Shown: in pieces, positions 1 to 7,161 of the stretch
How positions within the stretch are numbered: the stretch's first letter is position 1
How the letters are laid out: each line of letters opens with the position of its first letter
Origin: Prevotellaceae bacterium
GTDB lineage: Bacteria; Bacteroidota; Bacteroidia; Bacteroidales; UBA932
Direction of reading: 5' to 3'
Length of the DNA stretch: 8,238 bases
NCBI GenBank assembly: GCA_031259805.1
Contig: JAIRKX010000129.1
Location: forward strand, 1-8,238
Notes under the pieces: model-generated
Databases searched by the model: none
The model's input: only the letters and a program-made list of their open reading frames with translations
What the model was told of the DNA's origin: nothing
Translations under genes and position numbers: made by a program

Positions 1-137
1 CCCGCCTGTCGGCACCCCCGCCAGCGGGGGAGAGCTACGCAGGTCTTGCCGTGTAAAGGCTGCCGCCGCATGGCTGTCCCCCGCTGGCGGGGGTGCCCGT
101 AGGGCGGGGGTGGACAGGACAGCTGGCGGGGGTGGAC
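1..137. repeat. GC-rich intergenic repeat cluster with a long inverted repeat
   Basis: A perfect 21-bp inverted repeat has arms at 11-31 and 77-97 with a 45-bp spacer. Each arm is itself a near-palindrome: CCCCCGC-CA-GCGGGGG at 15-30 and CCCCCGC-TG-GCGGGGG at 78-93, so either arm could fold alone or pair with the other. The core GGCGGGGGTG occurs at 86-95, 103-112 and 125-134, and its reverse complement at 13-22. A 13-bp direct copy, GGCGGGGGTGGAC, lies at 103-115 and 125-137. No coding potential is apparent. It resembles dispersed intergenic repeats of Bacteroidales genomes, but whether it is multicopy in this genome cannot be seen here. The element may begin before the window. Confidence 0.8.
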
Positions 138-143
138 TTTTCA

Positions 144-227
144 TTTCTACCAACATACCGTGCCTAACGGCACGGCGGGATGGCGCCGGCATCCGTTTTC
201 TACCAACATACCGTGCCTAACGGCACG
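144..227. repeat. Two direct copies of a 31-bp hairpin-bearing repeat
   Basis: Identical 31-bp copies lie at 144-174 and 197-227, 53 bp start to start. Each begins TTTCTACCAACATA and ends in a stem-loop, CGTGCC-TAAC-GGCACG. The first copy gains one more pair (C before, G after). The 22 bp between them (175-196) contain GGATG at 178-182 and CATCC at 190-194, which can pair as a separate small stem. The form, a constant single-stranded head plus a hairpin, resembles REP-like elements that are abundant in Bacteroidales intergenic regions. No REP-associated transposase gene is in the window. Confidence 0.8.
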
Positions 228-318
228 CTTCTTTATTTCCCTTCCGTCGGTTCTAATTGTTAATTTGGCTCAATCTTCTTTAGTTAAATGTGTCAGCCCT
301 GGATATGTGTATTGTCTA

Positions 319-349
319 TTTGTCAATTAAAAAATAATCCCTATTTTTG
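319..349 (+). promoter_or_regulatory. Bacteroidota-type sigma-ABfr promoter for the galK cluster
   Basis: The -33 element TTTG is at 319-322 and a perfect TAnnTTTG -7 element (TATTTTTG) is at 342-349, separated by 19 bp, the preferred Bacteroidota spacing. Transcription would start near 355-358, leaving an untranslated leader of roughly 26-30 nt before the galK ATG at 384. The leader is AT-rich and has no Shine-Dalgarno motif, as is normal in this phylum. A weaker alternative exists upstream: TTTG at 264-267 with TAAATGTG at 285-292 (17-bp spacing, one mismatch). I saw no clear operator palindrome. Confidence 0.72.
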
Positions 350-383
350 TAGCATAAAAAATAAACCCTAAATATCATACAGT

Positions 384-1535
384 ATGAGTAAAGAGATTGT
401 GATAAATGCGTTAGCCGCGCATTATGGAGCGGCGGATGCAAAAGTATTTGCAGCGCCGGGGCGCATTAACCTTATCGGAGAACATACCGACTACAATGGC
501 GGTTATGTGTTTCCGGGAGCTATCGACAAAGGTATTACCGCCGCTATCCGTCTGAACGGGAGCGACCGGATACGCGCCTTAGCCATCGACCTGAACGAAC
601 AGGCCGAATTTGGACTGCAGGAAGAGGACGCGCCGACGCAGCAGTGGGCGCGATACATTTTTGGCATCTCCCGCGAACTGATTAAACGCGGGCTGCCTGT
701 GGGCGGATTCGATACGGCTTTTACCGGCGATGTGCCGCTGGGCGCGGGCATGTCGTCGTCGGCAGCGCTGGAAAGCGTCTATGCCTTTGCCCTGAACCAA
801 CTGCTCGACGGACACCTCGACAAGCTCGAACTGGCCAGAGCCGGGCAGGCTACCGAACATAATTACTGCGGCGTCAAATGTGGCATTATGGATCAGTTCG
901 CCTCCCTGTTCGGGAAAGCCGGAAACCTGATCCTGCTCAATTGCCACTCGATGGAATACCACTATTACCCCTTCCATCCCGAAGGCTACCGGCTGGTGTT
1001 GCTCGATACGCAGGTGAAACACGAGTTGGCATCGTCGGCCTACAACAAACGCCGGCAGTCGTGCGAAGCGGTGGTTGCCGCCGTACAAAAACGACATAAG
1101 GACATCGCCTTCCTGTGTGATGTAACCTTCGACATGTTGCACGAAATCAGGGATGAAATCAGCGCCGAAGAATTTCGTTGCGCCCAATACGTCGTCGGAG
1201 AAACAGCGCGCGTAAAGAACGTATGCACAGCGCTGGAACTGGGCGACTACGAAACCGTCGGCCAAATGATGTACGAAACACACTACGGCATGAGCCATCT
1301 CTACGAAGTCAGTTGCCGGGAATTAGATTCTCTGAATGACATGGCCAAAGCCTGCGGCGTAGCAGGCTCGCGCGTCATGGGCGGCGGCTTCGGCGGATGT
1401 ACCCTCAACTTGGTACAGGAATCCCTCTACGACGCTTTTATCAGTTCAGTTAATACAAAATACTTTGAACAATACGGCAAAACGCCGAAAGTTTACGAAG
1501 TAGTCATTAGCGACGGCGCACGGGAACTATGTTAA
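384..1535 (+). CDS. galK: Galactokinase
   Basis: GalK phosphorylates alpha-D-galactose at C1 with ATP in the cytoplasm, the entry step of the Leloir pathway. The 383-residue protein has the usual galactokinase length and all three GHMP-kinase signatures. The galactokinase signature GRINLIGEHTDYNGG is at 26-40, with Arg27 matching the transition-state Arg of the family. The glycine-rich ATP loop PLGAGMSSSAALE is at 118-130. GSRVMGGGFGGC is at 328-339. The catalytic-base Asp is Asp170 in CGIMDQF. The ATG at 384 follows an A-rich leader and a good promoter, and the next Met is far inside the fold, so the start is secure. It is the first gene of the cluster; galM follows 11 bp after its stop. No galT or galE lies in the window. 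A relaxed specificity toward GalNAc (as in the GALK2 branch) cannot be judged by eye. Confidence 0.97.
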   Translation: MSKEIVINALAAHYGAADAKVFAAPGRINLIGEHTDYNGGYVFPGAIDKGITAAIRLNGSDRIRALAIDLNEQAEFGLQEEDAPTQQWARYIFGISRELIKRGLPVGGFDTAFTGDVPLGAGMSSSAALESVYAFALNQLLDGHLDKLELARAGQATEHNYCGVKCGIMDQFASLFGKAGNLILLNCHSMEYHYYPFHPEGYRLVLLDTQVKHELASSAYNKRRQSCEAVVAAVQKRHKDIAFLCDVTFDMLHEIRDEISAEEFRCAQYVVGETARVKNVCTALELGDYETVGQMMYETHYGMSHLYEVSCRELDSLNDMAKACGVAGSRVMGGGFGGCTLNLVQESLYDAFISSVNTKYFEQYGKTPKVYEVVISDGARELC

Positions 1536-1546
1536 ATGTAAAATGA

Positions 1547-2629
1547 ATGCATCACGCTTCACAAATTCACATGGAAATAAAACAAATTCTTTCACAGGAG
1601 CATCCGTCAGGAGAGCTCCAGTTATTTAAGATTACCAATCGTAGCGGCGCTAACGTAACGCTATGCAATATCGGCGCCGGCGTGGTCTCGATAGAAGTGC
1701 CCGATGCTTGGGACAAACTGACGGATGTAGTCTTAGGCTATAAACATATCGAAGATTATTTCGGCGACGGGCCGTGTATGGGCAAGACGCCCGGACGCTT
1801 TGCCAACCGGATAGCCAACGCCCGCTTTACGCTCAACGGCGTGGAATATAAACTGAATGCTAACGTCGGCGGCATACATCACCTGCACGGTGGCGCGAAC
1901 GGCTTTGCCAACAAACGCTGGAAAGGCCGGATAGACAACGGCAGGGTACTGTTCACCTTAGTGAGTCCCGACGGCGACGAAGGCTACCCGGGCACGCTGA
2001 CCGCCACCGTCTCCTACCAGTGGAAAGAAACTAACGAATTGCGCGTGGAATTGTCCGCCGAATCGGACGCCGATACGATCATAAATCTCACTAACCACAC
2101 GTACTTTAACCTCAACGGCGAAAACAGCGGTTCAATCCTCGATCACCTCCTGCAAATCTACGCCACACACTGGCTGCCGGCTACCGAAGAACTGATTACG
2201 ACCGGCGAAATCGCCCCGGTAGACCATACGCCGATGGATTTCACGAAACCGAAACGAATCGGACAGGACATCAATGCCGACTTTGCCGCCCTGAAAAACG
2301 GGAAAGGCTACGACAGTTGTTGGGTTGTCAATAACGCGCCTGTTGGCCAGTGGAACGCGATAGCCGTACTGCACAGCCCCCTGTCGGGAATTAAGCTCGA
2401 AGTAAGAACGACCCTGAAAGCCGTACAAGTTTACACCGGCAACTGGCTCGGCGGATCGCCCGAAAGCAAAAGCGGACGCAGCTACAACGACTACGACGGT
2501 GTAGCTCTCGAATGCCAGCAATGGCCTGATGCTCCCAACAAGCCCCACTTCCCCTCGACCGTCCTGCCCAAAGGCGAACGCTATGCACAATCGATCTCCT
2601 TTTACTTCCCTCTTGTCCTCCCAAAATAA
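1547..2629 (+). CDS. galM: Aldose 1-epimerase (galactose mutarotase)
   Basis: GalM interconverts the beta and alpha anomers of galactose so that galactokinase receives the alpha form. The protein has 360 residues from this start and covers the full galactose-mutarotase beta-sandwich. Family active-site residues are visible: His114 in LHGG, His184 in NLTNHTYFNL, Asp256 in GYDSCW, and the general base Glu322 in VALECQ. The substrate-loop motif GRFANRIA is at 83-90. Start choice: the ATG at 1547 has the better A-rich upstream context and sits 11 bp after galK. An in-frame ATG at 1571 (Met9, MEIKQILSQEHPSG) fits the usual N-terminus of the family and could be the true start, because the eight extra residues look unconserved. 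No signal peptide is seen, so it is cytoplasmic. It is co-transcribed with galK by position, and the next gene starts 31 bp downstream. Confidence 0.96.
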   Translation: MHHASQIHMEIKQILSQEHPSGELQLFKITNRSGANVTLCNIGAGVVSIEVPDAWDKLTDVVLGYKHIEDYFGDGPCMGKTPGRFANRIANARFTLNGVEYKLNANVGGIHHLHGGANGFANKRWKGRIDNGRVLFTLVSPDGDEGYPGTLTATVSYQWKETNELRVELSAESDADTIINLTNHTYFNLNGENSGSILDHLLQIYATHWLPATEELITTGEIAPVDHTPMDFTKPKRIGQDINADFAALKNGKGYDSCWVVNNAPVGQWNAIAVLHSPLSGIKLEVRTTLKAVQVYTGNWLGGSPESKSGRSYNDYDGVALECQQWPDAPNKPHFPSTVLPKGERYAQSISFYFPLVLPK

Positions 2630-2660
2630 TTACATTACCTGTTCCTTTTAATTCATTAAC

Positions 2661-4055
2661 ATGAAAAAAATACGCTTCATTCTTATCCTTATCATCGGCG
2701 GCCTGTTAGGGTCGTCGTGTGGCGACAGCCGCGGGATTATTCGTCTTCCGACGCCGGCGCGCAAAGCCGGACAAACGGACGTGCTGCAACTGCGTTGCGA
2801 CCCGCTGCCGGTAGTACATGCGGGCTTCATCGGCTTAGGCATGCGCGGCACGGGTGCGGTGGCGCGCATGATGGCTATCGAAGGCGTCGAAATCACCGCC
2901 CTCTGCGACCTCGAACCCTATAACCTCGAACGGGTACGCGAGTCGATAGCCGCCAACGGACGCCCTGCCGCCGCCGAATATACGGGCGATGACGGCTGGA
3001 AGCAACTCTGCGAACGCGACGACATCGACCTCGTCTATATTTGCACCGACTGGCTCTCGCATACGCCCATGGCCGTCTATGCCATGGAGCGCGGCAAGCA
3101 TGTAGCCGTCGAAGTGCCCGCCGCCACATCTGTTGCCGAATGCTGGCAGTTAATCAACACCGCCGAAAAAACCCGCCGGCACTGTATGATGCTCGAAAAC
3201 TGCTGCTACGACAAGTTTGAACTCGCTACGCTGAATATGGCGCAAGCCGGCGTCTTTGGCGAAATAGTACATGTCGAAGGCGCATATATCCACGACTTGC
3301 GCGAATTGAACTTCAACACGCGCCTGTCGGAGGACGGCGCTGGACATCTTATCGGCTACTGGAACTTCTGGCGCAAAAGCTACAACAGCCTCCACACAGG
3401 TAACCCCTACCCTACTCACGGACTGGGACCGGTGTGCCAAATCCTCAACATCCATCGCGGCGACCGGATGAACTATCTCGTCTCCGTATCGACCGACCAG
3501 TTCGGGATGACCGAATACGCGAAGAATCGCTATGGCGCCGACTCTCCGGAAGCCGCGCAGGAATATGCCTTAGGCGATATGAATACCACCCTTGTCCGTA
3601 CCCAAAAAGGCAAAACCATCCTCATCCAGCACGACGTAACCAGCCCGCGCCCCTACAACCGCCTGCATACGGTCAGCGGCACGAAAGGGTTCGCCCAAAA
3701 GTACCCCTTCCGGCAAATAGCGCTCGACCCGAATGCCCACGCCGCCTTGCCTAAAGCGCAAATGGACTCGCTGCTGGCCGTCTACGAACATCCATTTTAC
3801 AAAGAAGCCGGACGGCAGGCCGCAGAATTAGGAAGCATCGCCCACGGCGGAATGGACTATATCATGGACTACCGGCTTATTTACTGCCTGCGCAACGGCC
3901 TGCCGCTCGACGAGGACGTGTACGACGCCGCCGAATGGTCGAGCCTCGTCGAGTTGTCCGAAATATCGGTACAGAATCATGGCGCGCCCGTTGAAGTACC
4001 CGATTTCACGCGCGGCGCATGGAATAAACTGCAGGGCCTGCAATTTGCCGAATAA
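2661..4055 (+). CDS. GH109-type Gfo/Idh/MocA lipoprotein, candidate alpha-N-acetylgalactosaminidase
   Basis: GH109 enzymes use a tightly bound NAD+ to hydrolyse terminal alpha-GalNAc, as in blood group A or Tn-type glycans. Residues 1-20 form a lipoprotein signal peptide (MKK, a hydrophobic stretch, then LLGSSC), with Cys20 the probable lipidation site; Gly at -3 makes the lipobox slightly atypical. The Rossmann dinucleotide loop GFIGLGMRGTG is at 55-65. The segments HTPMAVYAMERGKHVAVEVPAA (134-155), MMLENCCYDKFELATLNMA (176-194), the GNPYPTHGLGP motif (247-257) and IQHDVTSPRPY (322-332) are, as I remember them, characteristic of Bacteroides GH109 proteins. Tyr250 and His253 probably match the Tyr/His pair needed for GH109 catalysis. 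The 464-residue length is normal. The enzyme would act in the periplasm or at the outer membrane, upstream of the cytoplasmic kinase encoded 9 bp downstream. Exact glycan specificity is not readable; other GH109 members may cleave different alpha- or beta-linked HexNAc. Confidence 0.9.
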   Translation: MKKIRFILILIIGGLLGSSCGDSRGIIRLPTPARKAGQTDVLQLRCDPLPVVHAGFIGLGMRGTGAVARMMAIEGVEITALCDLEPYNLERVRESIAANGRPAAAEYTGDDGWKQLCERDDIDLVYICTDWLSHTPMAVYAMERGKHVAVEVPAATSVAECWQLINTAEKTRRHCMMLENCCYDKFELATLNMAQAGVFGEIVHVEGAYIHDLRELNFNTRLSEDGAGHLIGYWNFWRKSYNSLHTGNPYPTHGLGPVCQILNIHRGDRMNYLVSVSTDQFGMTEYAKNRYGADSPEAAQEYALGDMNTTLVRTQKGKTILIQHDVTSPRPYNRLHTVSGTKGFAQKYPFRQIALDPNAHAALPKAQMDSLLAVYEHPFYKEAGRQAAELGSIAHGGMDYIMDYRLIYCLRNGLPLDEDVYDAAEWSSLVELSEISVQNHGAPVEVPDFTRGAWNKLQGLQFAE

Positions 4056-4064
4056 TCCTGCCGT

Positions 4065-5144
4065 ATGAACAACCTGAAAGAAACAGCCTCCCGTTTTACC
4101 ACCGCCGGCGACATCGTAGACGTCCGGCCATTTGGCAACGGGCTAATCAACGATTCATACCGCGTATACACCGCCGGCGACACGCCCGATTACCTCCTGC
4201 AACGCATCAACCATCATATTTTTCAGGATGTCGCGATGCTGCAAAAGAACATCGAGACCGTAACGGCACATATCCGCCGGAAGCTGGCCGAGCGCGGCGA
4301 GCGGGATATTGACCGCAAAACCCTGACGCTAATCCCCGCCGACGACGGCAAAACCTACTATTTCGACGGCGAGAACTACTGGCGGATGATGTTGTTTATC
4401 CCCCGGTCGGAGTCGTACGAAAAAGTCGACCCGCTCTATGCGCGCTATGCGGGGCTGGCCTTCGGCGATTTTCAGCGTATGCTGGCCGATCTGCCCGAAC
4501 CTGTCGGCGAAACGATTCCCAATTTCCATAACATGGCATTTCGCCTGCAACAACTACGCGACGCCGTGCAATCCGACGCAGCGGGGCGCGTAGCCGCCAT
4601 GCGTCCGGTGATCGACGAAATCGAATGCCATGCGACCGACATGTGCCGCGCCGAACAGCTGCACTTCGAAGGCAAACTGCCCAAACGGGTATGCCATTGC
4701 GATACGAAGGTCAACAACATTCTCTTCGACGAAAGCGGCGAGGTCTTATGCGTCGTCGATTTGGATACGGTGATGCCGAATTATATCTTCTCGGATTACG
4801 GCGATTTCCTGCGCACGGCCGCCAATACCGGCGACGAGGACGACCGCGACCTGCAGCGCGTCGGGTTCAACATGGCCATCTTCCGCGCCTTTACCGAAGC
4901 CTATCTGGAGTCGGCGCGGTCGTTCCTGACCGACATCGAAATCGCCCACCTGCCCTACGCCGCCGCCTTGTTCCCCTACATGCAATGCGTCCGTTTTCTG
5001 GCCGACTACCTCAACGGTGATACCTACTATAAAATCAGGTATCCCGAGCACAATCTGGTACGTACCCAAGCGCAACGAGCCCTCTGGCAAAGCGTCGAAG
5101 CCCACCGGACGGCCATGACGGACTATATCGAAAGGCTTTTATAA
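4065..5144 (+). CDS. NahK-like N-acetylhexosamine 1-kinase (APH-fold phosphotransferase)
   Basis: This is a 359-residue aminoglycoside-phosphotransferase-fold kinase with the architecture of bifidobacterial NahK/LnpB, which phosphorylates GalNAc or GlcNAc at C1 with ATP. The N-terminal PFGNGLINDSYRV (22-34) and YLLQRINHHIF (43-53) are the nucleotide-binding lobe segments that resemble NahK. The catalytic loop HCDTKVNNIL spans 211-220, with Asp213 the presumed catalytic base and Asn218 a metal ligand. The metal-binding VDLDT is at 231-235. No signal peptide is seen, so it is cytoplasmic. It begins 9 bp after the GH109 stop, so the two are almost certainly co-transcribed. This supports a pairing of glycosidase outside and HexNAc kinase inside. 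Automated pipelines often label such proteins only as phosphotransferase or mucin desulfatase. The fold is sure; the substrate is inferred from NahK resemblance and neighbours. Confidence 0.85.
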   Translation: MNNLKETASRFTTAGDIVDVRPFGNGLINDSYRVYTAGDTPDYLLQRINHHIFQDVAMLQKNIETVTAHIRRKLAERGERDIDRKTLTLIPADDGKTYYFDGENYWRMMLFIPRSESYEKVDPLYARYAGLAFGDFQRMLADLPEPVGETIPNFHNMAFRLQQLRDAVQSDAAGRVAAMRPVIDEIECHATDMCRAEQLHFEGKLPKRVCHCDTKVNNILFDESGEVLCVVDLDTVMPNYIFSDYGDFLRTAANTGDEDDRDLQRVGFNMAIFRAFTEAYLESARSFLTDIEIAHLPYAAALFPYMQCVRFLADYLNGDTYYKIRYPEHNLVRTQAQRALWQSVEAHRTAMTDYIERLL

Positions 5145-5229
5145 ACGATGAGCGACACCCGCCATTTTTCCGCTTACGCGGGATGTTCCGCAGACCTCCA
5201 CAGAAGTACACATATATATATCATAAACG
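5145..5229. other. Intergenic spacer with a duplicated start-codon context
   Basis: This 85-bp gap separates the kinase gene from the fusion gene. The sequence ATAAACGATGA, then one base and C, occurs at 5141-5153 over the kinase stop and again at 5223-5235 over the fusion start, so an ATG in the same context lies at 5148. From that ATG an out-of-frame 30-codon reading frame runs to a TAA at 5238-5240, overlapping the fusion start. CCCGC (5158-5162) and GCGGG (5178-5182) can pair around a 15-nt loop. No TTTG/TAnnTTTG promoter was found, and the hairpin has no following T-run, so I call neither promoter nor terminator. Confidence 0.4.
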
Positions 5230-7161
5230 ATGAACAGTAAATACAACATTACCCCATCGGGAGGATTGATTCCCGGCATCGAACCCGACGACATTATAAA
5301 ACGATTTGAAAAATTGCCGGTCAGTATTTACGAATCCGAAGAAAAAGGCGCAGACTATGTGGCGGGGCAAATCGTTGACGCCATTAACGCCGCCACCGGT
5401 CGTGGCGAACGCTATGTGCTGGGACTGACTACCGGCAAATCGCCCGTAGGTATTTACCGGAAATTGCTGGCCGCCTACCACGCGCAGGAGGTTAGTTTCG
5501 AGCACGTGGTGGTATTCAGCCTCGACGAATTTTACCCCATAAAACCCGAAGAGCAGCAAAGCCGCAATTTCAGGATGCGCGAGGAGTTTATCAACCAAGT
5601 AAACATTAAACCCGAGCACATCCATTTTCCAAATAGCACATTGACGATGGACGAAATGACCACCTTCTGTCATTCGTATGAAACGAAAATCAAAGAATAC
5701 GGTGGCATCGACCTGATGCTTTTGGGCACGGGGACGCAAGGGCAATTAGGCTTCAACGAACCCGGCTCATTCGAGAACGCCCGCACACGATTAGTCGTCT
5801 TAGGCACGGCGACACGCAAAACGCAATCGTCGCTATTCTACGGCATCGAACATACGCCGGCCAAAGCGGTTACGATGGGGCTGGCCACCATCCTGTCGGC
5901 ACGACGGATTATCCTCATTGCATGGGGCGAGGAGAAGTCCGACAGCATCCGCTCGATCACCGAAGGCGAAGTAACGCCGCTGATTCCGGCCTCGTGCCTG
6001 CAACGTCATACGAATATCGAAGTGGTGATTGATAAAGGCGCATCGGAAAAACTGACACGGGTCGATACGCCGTGGTTAGTGGGCACGTGCGACTGGCAGC
6101 CAAAGTTTATCCGCAAGGCGGTACTCTGGCTCTGCGGCCTCACGCAAAAACCGGTGCTGAAACTCACCCACGAAAACTATATCGAAAACAGCCTCGGACA
6201 ACTGCTCGAAACGGCGAACAGCTACTATAACGTCAATATAAAAGTCTTTAACGATCTACAGCATACCATCACCGGCTGGCCGGGGGGCAAGCCCAATGCC
6301 GACGACTCGACCCGTCCCGAGACTGCCGACCCGTATCCGAAACGCATCCTCATTTTCAGCCCGCATCCCGACGACGACGTCATTTCGATGGGCGGCACAT
6401 TCCTGCGCTTAGTCGATCAGGGGCACGACGTGCATGTAGCCTATCAGACATCAGGCAACATTGCCGTCAACGACAATGTAGTACTCCAAAATATTGATAC
6501 TATCAGAGAATGCGGCTACGGCAACCACTACGACGAAATCGCCGCCCTGATACGAAACAAGAAAACCGGCGAACCCGAGCCACTGGAACTGCGGAAGCTC
6601 AAGGGCGCTATCCGTCGGGCCGAAGCCCGCGCCGCCTGCCGCGAGGTAGGGTTAGAACCCGACACCCACGCACACTTCCTCAACCTGCCGTTCTACGAAA
6701 CAGGCGGCATCACCAAAGGCCGGCTGACAGATACCGACATTACAATTATCGTCCGGCTGCTGCAAACCGTCAAGCCGCATCGCATATTTGCCGCCGGCGA
6801 CCTCTCCGACCCGCACGGTACACACCGCGTATGCATCGAAGCCCTGTTGCAGGCCATCGAACGCCTCAACGACGAAGACTGGTTCGAAGGATGCCGGATG
6901 TGGCTCTACCGCGGCGCGTGGCAAGAATGGAGCCTCGACATGGTCGACATGGCCGTACCGCTCAGCCCGGGAGAGGTACTGCGGAAGCGTCATGCCATCT
7001 ACCGTCATCTCTCGCAGAAGGACAACGTCCCCTTCCCCGGCGATGACCGCCGCGAATTTTGGCAACGCGCCGAAGAACGCACCGAAAACACCGCCCGTAC
7101 CTACGATAAATTAGGCATGGCCGAATACCAAGCTATCGAAGTATTCCTGCGACTGTTTTAG
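5230..7161 (+). CDS. Fusion of a degenerate NagB-like domain and a LmbE/PIG-L deacetylase-like domain
   Basis: The 643-residue protein has two domains. Residues about 35-290 follow the glucosamine-6-phosphate deaminase fold: LGLTTGKSPVGIYRKL (64-79) matches the phosphate loop and VVVFSLDEF (93-101) carries Asp99, equal to E. coli NagB Asp72. The signature loop, however, reads GTGTQGQLGFNEP (166-178). Gln170 and Gln172 replace catalytic Asp141 and His143, while Glu177 (Glu148) and Lys236 (Lys208) remain, and Arg172 appears lost. Residues about 370-643 are LmbE/PIG-L-like. HPDDD (379-383) supplies the zinc ligands His379 and Asp382 and the base Asp381. DPHGTHR (527-533) supplies His529 and His532, spaced as in MshB. 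The deacetylase half therefore looks active and the deaminase half does not. Similar fusions are common in Bacteroidota and usually labelled glucosamine-6-phosphate deaminase; I know of no settled function. It is cytoplasmic (no signal peptide) and sits directly upstream of canonical nagB. Confidence 0.9.
   Translation: MNSKYNITPSGGLIPGIEPDDIIKRFEKLPVSIYESEEKGADYVAGQIVDAINAATGRGERYVLGLTTGKSPVGIYRKLLAAYHAQEVSFEHVVVFSLDEFYPIKPEEQQSRNFRMREEFINQVNIKPEHIHFPNSTLTMDEMTTFCHSYETKIKEYGGIDLMLLGTGTQGQLGFNEPGSFENARTRLVVLGTATRKTQSSLFYGIEHTPAKAVTMGLATILSARRIILIAWGEEKSDSIRSITEGEVTPLIPASCLQRHTNIEVVIDKGASEKLTRVDTPWLVGTCDWQPKFIRKAVLWLCGLTQKPVLKLTHENYIENSLGQLLETANSYYNVNIKVFNDLQHTITGWPGGKPNADDSTRPETADPYPKRILIFSPHPDDDVISMGGTFLRLVDQGHDVHVAYQTSGNIAVNDNVVLQNIDTIRECGYGNHYDEIAALIRNKKTGEPEPLELRKLKGAIRRAEARAACREVGLEPDTHAHFLNLPFYETGGITKGRLTDTDITIIVRLLQTVKPHRIFAAGDLSDPHGTHRVCIEALLQAIERLNDEDWFEGCRMWLYRGAWQEWSLDMVDMAVPLSPGEVLRKRHAIYRHLSQKDNVPFPGDDRREFWQRAEERTENTARTYDKLGMAEYQAIEVFLRLF

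Noticed and set aside
86..134. A G-quadruplex formed by G-runs at 89-93, 102-104, 106-110 and 128-132.
   Set aside because: Loops of 8 and 17 nt make it weak, and the same bases pair better in the hairpins described.
579..1298. A 239-codon reading frame on the minus strand inside galK.
   Set aside because: It lies wholly antisense to a gene with all galactokinase motifs, and its translation shows no recognisable domain. Long antisense frames are expected from GC-biased third positions.
5221..5745. A 174-codon minus-strand frame over the start of the fusion gene.
   Set aside because: It is antisense to the conserved NagB-like domain, with no motif of its own.
6510..7046. A 178-codon plus-strand frame in another phase inside the LmbE domain.
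   Set aside because: Its product is very rich in Arg and Pro, typical of a shifted reading of a GC-rich gene. The in-frame product carries the conserved metal-site motifs without interruption, so there is no frameshift.
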